This document shows positions 19,222 to 28,724 of a stretch of 28,724 nucleotides of DNA, one piece after another. The notes under the pieces were generated by a model. The model was not told where the DNA came from. It saw nothing but the letters and a program-made list of their open reading frames with translations, and searched no databases. The DNA comes from Oppiella nova (lineage: Eukaryota; Arthropoda; Arachnida; Sarcoptiformes; Oppiidae). Numbering within the stretch: the first letter of the stretch is position 1; each line of letters starts with the position of its first letter. The position numbers and the translations under genes are program-made. Where the stretch lies: NCBI GenBank assembly GCA_905397405.1, contig CAJPVJ010000306.1:1-28724 (forward strand), in the 5' to 3' direction.

Positions 19222-22200
19222 GAAAACATATTGTTTTATAAGCAGTCGATGCAGTCAGTCATCAGTTATATATGTCTTTCACAAAGCCATGGATGAGATT
19301 CAGGCGATAGAGAGATAGCACTAAAAGAGATTATGGGATACACTGTAAGCAATATACATGTATTACGTGTAGACTCCCAGTGCTATGGGTACGGGATGTT
19401 AAGCGGATATTAATGGTGGCGTCGACATCATCCAACATATATTGCAATTAGCGTCGACTTCAGGTAATTATTCATAGATATGTAGGTCTCACACGAATAG
19501 CACTGTTATGTTAGGCATATATTTGAGCCCTATTTGCAAATAATATAAGAATCACTTTCGCTCTCTCCCGGTGTCTCCCGTTCCCCAAATGCATAGCAAA
19601 TGTATTAGACATTAATGATATTAAAGTAGGAGATCCGAGACGCCGAGCCTACCAGTCCCTGGTATTCCAGTGTCTATCGGAAATACAGTCCACTAATTAT
19701 AGTGTAGGTTATGCCATAGATGTCATAAATTATGTTTTTGCTTAAGAAATAGCTTTTTTAATAATAAGTTTTCGCAAATGAATTCATAATTTATTGCTTT
19801 ATATTTAAAATGCTTTTTTATGGTGCGACCACTTGTTGTAGATATATTCACTGATAAGTCAAATATTTTGGTATTTAGTTCACAAATATGAGGTAATTTA
19901 AAACGAAATGTTTGGTTAGTTTTCTGTAGGTTTTGTGTAAATATATTTTTAGTTAAACTAAACACAATAAGTTAACTGTAATTGCACTTTTTCAATAACC
20001 CATTAGCTATGGAAATAAGATTCCGTACTCACGTCTAGTTTGTTATATAAGTCAAAAGTTTTTTTTAAATATAAGAAAATTATATATAATAGAAAGTATT
20101 TTTACAATAGAGTACTTAATTTTTTTTGTTCAACATTTTCATCATTGTCTGTGCCTTTATTATAGCATATTTTTGCTGCTTTTTTGTCTCAAGTGGTTTA
20201 CAATTCGCTACACACTCTGTAATGATGTATACATTTCAGGCCAACGAGTAGTAGTGGCAGAAAAACATGCATTTTTGGGACTCAAAACACATTAAGAGCT
20301 CAAATATTTAATACGAAGAGCTCTTAGACTAATAAAAAGTGGTTCAAAAAACAGTAGAGAATAAATGCAAGTAATAAGTATAATTTTATGTATAAAAATC
20401 ATAATAACTTATTTGTAGTTTTTGTTGCTATTTGTTTAACTTGTTTGATGATTTCCGAAAACTAGGGGAAAGGCATATATTCCGGTAATTGACTCCATTA
20501 TAGTCTAAATGAGATCTGAAAATATTATGCAATTTTTGCCATAAATTTAAAGTATTTTTATATAAATTCTTAGATAAAGTGAAAACATATTTGTATTAAT
20601 TCCTTACAGTGCCAGAATAATAGATAATAGACTTAAATGTTTATTACATAAAAATATTATATCTGTCATTAATCACATAAATTTAATTTTTATCTAAACA
20701 TCATATAAACTAAACTTTAAATATAATATTTAAAAGTTTTGAGCAAATGTTATGACTTTAATATTCATAATAAAAGTTATTTAGTTAACATAACTTGTAA
20801 TTTTAATAAAATTTATTATACACACAAAAATCTGTTCAACAAATTCCTATAAATAATATCAATTAAATAGATATCAATGCATAACATAAATGCTTACATA
20901 ATATTGTGACAAATAAATTATCGCATAATTATTGTCTGTCAATATGTATATGCGATTTATGTAGCTAGGCTCTCACATATAGTGACTGCCCCTATGCCCA
21001 TTAGCACTGGTAGATATTAGGCAAATATAAATGTGTGTCCGATAGATATATTCAATAAAAAGCATATCTAATAAACCGTGTCTTAAGGCATCGCAAAACA
21101 CCACTATTTATACCAGAGATGTATCGATAGATTGGCTTTTTATGGACCTTAAGAAATAAACGGCATATTTTTAGGTCCTCTTATGGGACAGGCATTAAAA
21201 TTTATTACTATTCATTAGCGATTAATCTAAATATAATATTATATACTTTTTCATTTTTATAGCAAACGCTTATCGCTAATAAAAATTTGTTAGTTTTTTG
21301 TGGCTGTCATTTGATATACAATTTACTCGTTTGATTAAACTCTTTTTGAATATAAATATTACTTAATTTGAGACATTTATGCGGGATATTTATATGCGTT
21401 TAATATATAGCTGATGATTACTTACGATATTAACAAATAAAATCGTATTTATAGCATAGGAATCAAGTTTTAAAAAAAGTATATCTATAGCGATATACAG
21501 TATACATAGAGTTATCTAAAGGTAATAACAATAAAATAGAGAAAAATAACTAAAAAATCGTTCAAATCTTATGGGATCTGTTAAGATGATGGGCGCCCAC
21601 AGTGTGTGTATGTGAGAGACTCCATGGGATGGACAGGTAGGTCTGCCTACGCTATAGACGACACGATTTTTATTTATAGTAATTAGCAGCCATAAGAAAG
21701 TCAAGACTAGTGTCAAACAAATCATGAGTTTATACATTATTATACAAAATACTCGATAAATAAGCAAATTTAGCGAGTTAATGCGATTCATATCTAGTAT
21801 ATCTTAGTTTAATTGCACACAAAAATATACTTCATATTTATGGCCATGAGATATACCGCACGCGTAGGCCATTAGCCGGGTCTCCGCCGTCACCGATAAC
21901 TGTGAGACACATCCGAGTGGTTCATAAAAAATCGTAAAACTTATCATAAAAACTGGTAATAAATGTGTAATGAATTTAAATATAAAATTTCAGGTCTGAG
22001 TCATTGCCGGGTGGTCTGTGCCATAGGGTTTGGTACACTATTTGTGACACTAAAAAATACTACAGAATATTCTTATTGGTTATATAGTAATGTTTTTTAG
22101 TATTATTTGAGGGGAAACATAGAGTTTTTAATATGCATTTTTTGGTTACGATTTTCAATTATAGTTTTTTTTGTCGAGGGGAATTCATAGATCACTGTCT

Positions 22201-22844
22201 AATAGTGCATGTACAGACAGGTGTGTGGTGTGTGTGGTATGCTGATAACTTATCGTGGCCGTCAGTTATTTTTAATACTACTTACACCGTAAAGGAAACG
22301 GGCTAACCTTTCCGCAATGCTATCTGTCGGCACATACATATATTATATGCCATATACTCGTGTATAGATATATGGATGTGTCAAACGCCAGTACCACTGC
22401 CACCACCGCACCGACACTTCATACAACTGCCATGAGTGCCACCAATTTTATATACATTTATGTTATCAAGTACAGTCAAACACACTTATTAATAAATATG
22501 TAATAGATAAAAAATTAATAAAAGATAATGTTTAGAAAGCTTACAGATTTTAAGCAAGAATTATGATTAATTAATATCGTATAGTAACTTAATAGTGTAA
22601 CCAAGCACAAATATTAATGTATTTATTAAAGTTTTGTTTAGTGTAACCAGGGTCTATTGAGAATAACCGACAGCATACCCAAAAATACACAGAAAAAAGT
22701 GTATTAAACACCAAAAATATATACACAAACATAGACATCAAACTCCCCGTCAGTATAATAATCCCGCTGATAAAACTGTGAGCAAAGGGTATGTTAAGTT
22801 AACTTTACAGTGTTATGTACACGATCAGAAACTAACAGACTGTA

Positions 22845-22945
22845 AAGGTCCCGTACACAACAGACCCCCACCACACACTGACACACACCACCTCCCCCTC
22901 CACATACTCGACTGTCAAGCACCCAGTCCCCCTTCCCAGACCCAT
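22845..22945 (+). other. C-rich, G-poor patch
   Basis: About 100 bases in which the plus strand is mostly C and A with runs of CCCCC and CACACAC and very few G, in sharp contrast with the AT-rich flanks. No open frame or known element was recognised. It could be a strand-asymmetric regulatory or transcribed segment, or a decayed CA-type repeat. Confidence 0.6.
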
Positions 22946-23984
22946 GTATTATAAGGAATTAAAATTATATATGTTTTTATCAGACATTTCACTTCGTGGT
23001 CGACATAATCGTTGACTTGATGTCAATCATTGGTGTCTATAGTTTGGAGAGAAAAATATGTCGAAAAATAATTGAAATAACTTTGTTTGGGACAGACATG
23101 TGAAGTGGTTGTCTGTCGTGTCCTGGCCCCCTACATATAGGGGGTATAGTAAAGTATTTTGTATTAAAATGTTATCGATTTCGGTCAACAAATCTGTTTT
23201 AATATATATTACAATGCTTAGCACTCCAGTAACTCACCAACTTTTCATAGGCATTAAATTATCACAAACGCTCTCTAAATATTATTCAAAAATTTATAGA
23301 AAAGGATAGTAAATAGTGTTCTTAATATGCAAACTAACAAAGCTTTATTTTTAATTTTTGTTTGCGAAATAAAAATATATAATTTATTTAAGTTTTTTAG
23401 TAAGAAAAATACACTTTTTATGGTTATAAATGAGTGTTTAATTGAAAATCGAGGCCAAGTATTGGCTGGTGTGTGAAGTGTCGGGAAAAATTAAATAAAT
23501 ATTTAATGGAGAGAAGAAAATTAATTATAATTTATTGTGAATAGAGTTTCGCAGACAAATTATATTAGGAAGTAATAGTGAACTTAATTTTTTCCAAGAT
23601 GATTAATTCATTTTTAAACTATTTTTCATTCACTTTTTAAAAATCATGATTAGTGTTATTATTAAACATCAGTTAATCTTATTTCGTTTTGTATGTAGTG
23701 TTGGGAAATGTATTTCTCACGAATCGAGTCAATCAACTCCAATGTTATAATTTCTATGCATTTCTAACACATGTCTTACAATACAATCTCAACGATTAAT
23801 CTGCGAAAAGGCTTTTCGCCACAAATTCTTGAACACTACAAAGTCCTACATTTATACCTCCAGTAGAGCTAATAATACCTAAAAATTGATTGAATGCCAC
23901 ATTAATTATAAGGGCGACTATTTCTAATACAGAGTTTTGCACTGTTTTTCCTATTATTATATTTAGTGTTTAAATTGAATGACT

Positions 23985-24000
23985 TGAATGAATGAATGAA
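23985..24000 (+). repeat. (TGAA)4 tetranucleotide repeat
   Basis: Four perfect TGAA units, the same unit class as at 3855-3870. Confidence 0.9.
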
Positions 24001-24051
24001 TAGGTTTTTCGTATGATTTATGTGAAATCAATTCAATTGAAGTCGTGTTCA

Positions 24052-24053
<2 letters not shown>

Positions 24054-24092
<39 letters not shown>
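24054..24092 (+). repeat. (CT)n microsatellite
   Basis: About 19 CT units, then CGTCAG. The AG at 24096-24097 after this pyrimidine tract is acceptor-like and lies nine bases before the ATG of the open frame at 24106. Confidence 0.98.
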
Positions 24093-24095
<3 letters not shown>

Positions 24096-24105
24096 AGTAT
24101 AGTTG

Positions 24106-24546
24106 ATGTCTACTTATAAACAGCACTTTCACTACTCGTATCCGACTGTGCGGATCATAACTAGCGGATCAGTGGGAGGTCAGGAAATCCATGAAAATGC
24201 CATCAATAGAGATGAACACCAGTGCCACAGACAACACACAGAAAGACAACGTTCCGCACAGTATTTGAGCCATCAATCAGCCGGCGCTCACCCGTCGATG
24301 CGTTTCAATAGGTTTCTGAGGCTAAGAAAAACGCTTTTTATGATGAGATGTCAGTCCCAGAGAGCCGGTAGAGATAGACAGTGGGCCAACACAGTGGAGA
24401 GAGAGCACCGTTGGGTATCCCGCGGCGATAAACACAAGACCTCCCTAAGCCGTGTCCATCAACGTGTCTCTCACTCACTCGACCCATGGCCTCACCAAAT
24501 AACTGCCACTTTATTACTTGTAGTGAACACACCATTTCCACCTTAA
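24106..24546 (+). other. 146-codon open frame in a GC-richer island (unproven)
   Basis: The longest ATG-started open frame of the window (ATG at 24106, TAA at 24544-24546), preceded in frame by TAG at 24100-24102. The predicted product is rich in Arg, His, Gln and Ser, has no signal peptide, membrane segment or motif I recognise, and has no low-complexity repeat. The island is clearly less AT-rich than its surroundings, which by itself lowers stop frequency; a 79-codon frame is also open on the opposite strand at 24338-24577. It contains CCAGTGC at 24219-24225. It may be a non-coding island, part of a non-coding RNA, a decayed gene or an unknown small protein. I favour non-coding. Confidence 0.15.
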
Positions 24547-24703
24547 CTTTGGATGCCCTGGCCATACATATCCCCATAATATACAGTACTCTATGTGTTG
24601 TAAATGTGGCGCCGAATAGGGAATTAGCGATTGGAGGTTCTCTATGATAATACCAGTGCTGCCCATCATTTGCTAAGATTGATCGATAGATTGATGGCTA
24701 CAC

Positions 24704-24708
<5 letters not shown>

Positions 24709-24742
<34 letters not shown>
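24709..24742 (+). repeat. (GA)n microsatellite
   Basis: About 17 GA units. Read on the minus strand it is a CT tract followed by GTTAG, again acceptor-like, but no exon is evident beyond it. Confidence 0.98.
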
Positions 24743-24744
<2 letters not shown>

Positions 24745-26116
24745 AAGTATAAAACCATGGGAAGTAGTATAAGGCGTTTATAGCCAAGGTACAACAAGAA
24801 GAAAATACCGCAATTATATGTCCCACTCCTCCGAGTGCCCCGAACAGTGTGTTGAGGGCTGTGGTGTGTAATTAAAAATTGTAGCCACAAATAAAAATGT
24901 CAAAACAAAATTTATGGCTTAACTATAAATACAATTTTTTTGTTGGTTGAAAACTAAATGCATTATTGACTGGAAATGGTGTTTTCACATGAATAGCAAA
25001 TAGATATTGTTAGTCTAGTATTTTGTTATACAAATCCCATATATCCTTATAGTCTGTGTTTGGGTTTTTTAATAGTTGTGTTATTCTCATATCCTTTTTG
25101 ACATAACATTTCGTAATGTAATGAATATAATGCTATTTTCGGTTATATTCATTGAAATTCTTCACTCTATTTCGTAAGCATTTGTTTAATAACACAATTG
25201 TCTTGATATTTATTTTGTGTATAGCATCTGGCATTTGGCCCATTCATTGTCCATATATTATATATACAGTGAGAGTTAAACCTCCCGTCTCAATGAGGGC
25301 TGGGAGGTAACACACGCTCCGACATTAATCACACACCAAATAACACCCAAAAATACATATAAATTTATATACATGTATATAAATAAATAAAATTGAAATC
25401 TAATGATACAACTCTTATGGCTGAGCCTAAAAGTCTACCCCACAAACTATGATATCACACAAAAGTTGCGTATGCTTTTCATATAGAGTTGTATAATATA
25501 TTGGTTGCGATTATTAAATCGTAAGACTAAAGGGGTTTTCAACTCGTGATTGAGTATTAAATTATATACTCTTTCGCCCCAAACGCCACACAAATGGTTA
25601 AGAATAAGATAGGAATCAGTTATAAATTGCAGAATATTTTCTGTACTTATTATTCACGTCTCAGATGTAAGGCTCGTATTAATGAATTACATGTATATCT
25701 TAATCATAGACTTCCACATCATGGCTGCAGATATGATAAGCCAATATACCTGAGGTATAATAGCAATCTATAAATACTAATTTGATGGCCATGTATATAC
25801 TGCCGGTGCGACCCATTTATGATTAATACAGACATAGTTTCATCGCCGCCAATGCATTCATTATAATACTCATAAATTTCATTTATGTTTTTAGTCAGAA
25901 TATATACTAATATAGATGTCATGTACATATAATAATATAGTATAAAATCAACAAAAAGTAAGTAGGCTCAGTACGTAAATTAGGTAATAGATAAGAATAG
26001 GTTTGTTGTGTGAGTGAAGGGTTCGCGTGAATTGTAGTTATTTTTCTTCATAAATGGCAATAAAAAAAGTAGGAGAAGCACAACAAAGTCAGTGAACAAC
26101 ACATAGACTACCTGTG
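24743..26116. other. Non-coding block
   Basis: No gene recognised. TTTATGGC lies at 24911-24918, a 22-bp palindrome at 25363-25384 and CCGGTGC at 25803-25809. Minus open frames at 24666-24890 and 25980-26300 run into GA/CT tracts; the one at 25719-25928 has no motif. Confidence 0.6.
25363..25384. other. 22-bp perfect AT-rich palindrome
   Basis: Centred on ACATGT (25371-25376); every base from 25363 to 25384 pairs with its mirror base. Expected occasionally in AT-rich DNA, but it is the longest perfect palindrome I noticed. Confidence 0.7.
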
Positions 26117-26129
26117 CTCTCTCTCTCTT

Positions 26130-26167
<38 letters not shown>
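26117..26167 (+). repeat. (CT)n microsatellite with CTTT interruptions
   Basis: A pure pyrimidine tract of 51 bases: a short CT run, then TTTCTTTC, then about 17 CT units, ending in CCAG (26166-26169). The minus open frames here are Arg-Glu artefacts. Confidence 0.97.
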
Positions 26168-26169
<2 letters not shown>

Positions 26170-26549
26170 GAAGCGTACCATAAAAATAACTCATAAGACA
26201 TAACTCTATAATTGTTGATCTCTTGAAGTACTTTATACTTATCGCATGGTTTCCGGTCCCGACGTATCGTTTTAGTGACCATTTGTGACGATCGGCGCAC
26301 AAATTATAGCACTTTTTTCCGTGCGCTTTACTTAACGTGAAATTTACTGACCGTTAGATAGCCGCGAATTGACAGAAATCCTGATGTTGATAATCGCCTA
26401 TAATAAATACAACAAAAACCAACATTATGGCCGGGGGGAAAGTTTATTATATCAAATATGTGCCGGTGCATTTTTCTAGGCGCCGTGCGTTTAAACTATT
26501 CACAAACTATTATCAATTAGCGATTCCCTAAGTATTTATGTAGTTTAGG

Positions 26550-26551
<2 letters not shown>
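26168..26551. other. Non-coding spacer
   Basis: No gene recognised. It is somewhat GC-richer than average and holds CCGGTGC at 26463-26469 next to GGCGCCGTGCG. Confidence 0.6.

Positions 26552-26591
<40 letters not shown>
26552..26591 (+). repeat. (TC)n microsatellite
   Basis: About 20 units; immediately followed by CGCCAATAGGCG, itself a short inverted repeat CGCC/GGCG. Confidence 0.98.
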
Positions 26592-26593
<2 letters not shown>

Positions 26594-27280
26594 CAATAGG
26601 CGACCAATTATTTAGCAATTTATTGCCGACGTATATATAAAACTAAATATTTCTTAAACTTAAGTTATCTATTATAATGAAATGCACTGTTCATTAGTAT
26701 ATAATAATACGGTCCATAAGAATTGCATAGCATTTGACTATAAACCCCAGAATTGGACTATTATTTGCTATCATATATCCATAGCCTGTAATCGTATCTC
26801 CACTTAGATTGAAGGCCAAGAATATAATCATTTGTTATTCACATTACAACCAAATTATTAAATAATTTTATATATGTATACAACAAAAACAATATATTTT
26901 TTTGGCTAAACTAGTTGTAATATATCTGTTTGTCTCGCGATGTATTAGTTCAATAAAAACAAGTAAATTATGATTATTTAGTTTTTTACGATAAGTAAAA
27001 ATATAATTAATATTCAGTTTTAAAGGGATTCCGTATTTTAAATGTCTTTTTCGAGTTAAGTAAATGTCTGAATCGTGTTTACTATTCAGTGTATTGGAAA
27101 GAAAATGTATATTTGTTTTGTTGCTTGTTATTTATAATAATTATAATAAATATGTTTTAGTTTTATTAATTGAAATAATTTCTGTAAAATAAAATTTAAT
27201 GTATAGTAAAAATTGAAAAACTAAAATGCTATTAATGAATACAATTTAAAAACATACAAACCTATGGGAAATACTGTATA

Positions 27281-27314
27281 TTAGGGTATAAATTAGGGTA
27301 TATATCGTAGGGTT
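27281..27314 (+). repeat. Short TTAGGGTATA-type repeat
   Basis: TTAGGG at 27281-27286 and 27293-27298, each followed by TATA, then TAGGG at 27308-27312. Too short and irregular for a telomeric array. Confidence 0.5.
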
Positions 27315-28426
27315 AGAGTCGGGGAACTCATAACTTACTGGTCGTGAACACTGGACCCCAAACGCCCGGACATACATCTCTCTAAATAACTAAAAACTAA
27401 ATTAAATCCTGAATGTAATACTAATTTCATCATTAATTTACTGTTTAATTAGTTTTGCGTTTTCTTATACCAAAAAAACTCATCCATAGATGTGATGTCA
27501 AGATATGGTAATTGTTTTCAACACTCGAGTCATTTGTTTTCATAGCCTATGAGTTAATCCCAAACTTGAAGGCACTTAACATTAGCTTCAGAAAAGGCAG
27601 AATAGATTAAATTCAGTGAATAATTAGCCCTGTATAAATTAGTGTATTAATTTTGATATCAATGTTAAAGTACTTCATATGTGATATGCAAATGAGTGGT
27701 GTTTTACAGTGCATTGACAGACAGGCCGTGTGTTTCACAGCAAATGTTTGCATGAAAACAGTGTTCACTCGGCTATACACTGACACTCCGTATGATGGAG
27801 TGGGGGCTCCGGGATATATACAACCCCTCCGAAAACCCTTTAGATAATAAACACTATACATGTATACTACTTATGATGGGCACAGTATGTGTGCCTATCG
27901 TATACGAAATCCCGTGTAATAAAACATCCGCTCAAACAATAAAAATATGATAATAAATGAGCGCTTGTTTTAGACACTGATTAGCATTGAATACAAATAA
28001 AAAAGTAAATGAAAAAAGTTTTTTGGCTTTTGTTACGGTGTGGTAGGGCTTAGAGTGAAAGGGTTGTGCGGTTTTAACCCCTTTTTTCGTGAATTAATTG
28101 TTTATTAATAAACGCCAAGGTCTGTAGTACAGACTCTGTACGGTGAGCATCGGGAGGTATGGTAGTAATATATTTATGAGGGTATACGGAGGGTCTGTAT
28201 GTTTTCTATTGACAGTACACGCGTTGAAAGTCATTGGGAATATATTTATGGCGATATGATATTAACTCTTTGTGTGTGTCTTTCGCGGGAAGTCATAAAA
28301 AGTTGCAAAAGTTTTAGCATTTTTAGTGATTGTGAGAAAAAAAATTCCCCGAAAAAGGTGTTCAAAACATACGAACAGAAAAATTACAAATCAATAAATA
28401 ATACAAATAATTACTATTTGTGTTGA

Positions 28427-28449
28427 AAAAAGTTTTTGAGAAACTTTTT
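28427..28449. other. 9-bp hairpin
   Basis: AAAAAGTTT (28427-28435) and AAACTTTTT (28441-28449) are exact complements with a 5-base loop. The right arm ends in T5, but nothing upstream indicates an RNA gene. Confidence 0.4.
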
Positions 28450-28626
28450 CTAATCACTTGTCATAATATTTTTGAGTACAGAGAAGGGGCCCTCAAATGT
28501 CTTTGAAGTTTACAATCAGTGTATTTGTTGTGAAAATTATTATTTTTTGGGCGCAAATATAAAGTGAAATATAATTTTGTTTTATCTTAATATCGGTGTT
28601 CGTGTGGTGCGACCAGAAAACTACTA

Positions 28627-28646
28627 CTGGTGTTAGGCATCACCAG
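28627..28646. other. 6-bp hairpin CTGGTG/CACCAG
   Basis: CTGGTG (28627-28632) and CACCAG (28641-28646) with an 8-base loop. Likely chance. Confidence 0.3.
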
Positions 28647-28724
28647 ATCCAGGGGCCAAATGCTAATTATTTTGTACGTATCGTGTGTGTGATTGAGAGG
28701 CAGTGTCTCTCTGGCTGTCTATCT

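Larger units (their letters stand above)
19219..24053. other. 4.8-kb non-coding block free of GA/CT tracts
   Basis: The longest stretch after 2340 without a GA/CT microsatellite. No gene recognised. 19700-20950 is very AT-rich, with GCCATAAA at 20538-20545. CCAGTGC lies at 19377-19383, GCACTGG at 21004-21010 and TTTATGGC at 21837-21844. GC-richer patches occur at 21840-21920, 22000-22030 and 22180-22440. Open frames at 19723-19965 (minus), 21516-21791 (minus) and 23027-23309 (both strands) show no motif. Confidence 0.55.
26592..28724. other. AT-rich non-coding block at the right end
   Basis: No gene recognised and no GA/CT tract. Three TAGGG-containing units lie at 27281-27314. TTTATGGC lies at 28245-28252. 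Open frames at 27613-27861 (minus), 27653-27847 (plus) and 28199-28426 (plus) have no motif and no supporting signals. Short hairpins lie at 28427-28449 and 28627-28646. Confidence 0.55.

Noticed and set aside
18993-19241. Plus frame without ATG running into the CT tract
   Set aside because: Half of its length is the GC-richer patch plus the CT repeat, and it stops shortly after the repeat.
37-20547. 15-base match TTTTTGCCATAAATT at 37-51 and 20533-20547
   Set aside because: Low-complexity flanks and no extended similarity; the shared core is the already noted GCCATAAA word.
1-28724. tRNA, snRNA, 5S and well-known microRNAs (let-7, miR-10, miR-100, miR-125, miR-1, bantam, miR-263)
   Set aside because: No B-box-like GGTTCRA with a matching partner, no conserved snRNA words and no mature sequences were seen. 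The recurrent GGCACTGG resembles part of miR-263 but without the rest of it.
1-28724. CRISPR arrays or prokaryotic operons
   Set aside because: The GA/CT tracts are simple repeats with irregular spacing, not direct repeats with unique spacers. There is no ribosome-binding-site and coding-frame structure.

Overview
The window is AT-rich (by eye about 70% A+T) eukaryotic nuclear DNA in which I can support no protein-coding gene, tRNA, rRNA, known microRNA or CRISPR array. The open frames are short and mostly start at non-ATG codons. Many are translations of (CT)n/(GA)n microsatellites (runs of Leu-Ser or Arg-Glu) or AT-rich noise. The very frequent GA/CT tracts, the lack of any compact gene or operon and the loose AT-rich spacing fit an intergenic region or long intron of an animal genome. 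An arthropod, perhaps a mite or relative, is my best guess, but no gene is present to prove it.

Layout. Bases 1-2340 are AT-rich and free of microsatellites. They hold an old head-to-tail duplication (995-1434 and 1500-2025); its second copy carries a 152-bp insertion bounded by ATTTT on both sides. From 2341 to 17224 the sequence alternates AT-rich stretches with slightly more GC-rich islands and contains 20 pure or nearly pure GA/CT tracts. A 137-bp segment occurs twice there (9515-9651 and 11957-12093) with only two differences, each copy starting directly at the edge of a (GA)n tract. Bases 17225-24053 hold a single CT tract (19181-19218), including an uninterrupted 4.8-kb stretch without any. 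Four more tracts lie between 24054 and 26591, around a GC-richer island (24100-24560) with a 146-codon ATG-started open frame. Bases 26592-28724 are again AT-rich and free of GA/CT tracts.

Two short words recur far more often than composition predicts. GCACCGG/CCGGTGC occurs 13 times (GCACTGG/CCAGTGC a further 10), and GCCATAAA/TTTATGGC occurs 10 times; the latter resembles the site of posterior Hox (Abd-B type) proteins. With the GA/CT tracts, which GAGA-type proteins can bind, a cis-regulatory region is a reasonable but unproven reading. These words could equally be part of the general vocabulary of this genome.

No genes could be shown to work together here. The observations most worth testing are the 137-bp GA-bounded duplication, the 152-bp insertion, the GCACCGG word and the hydrophobic minus-strand open frame at 8072-8500.
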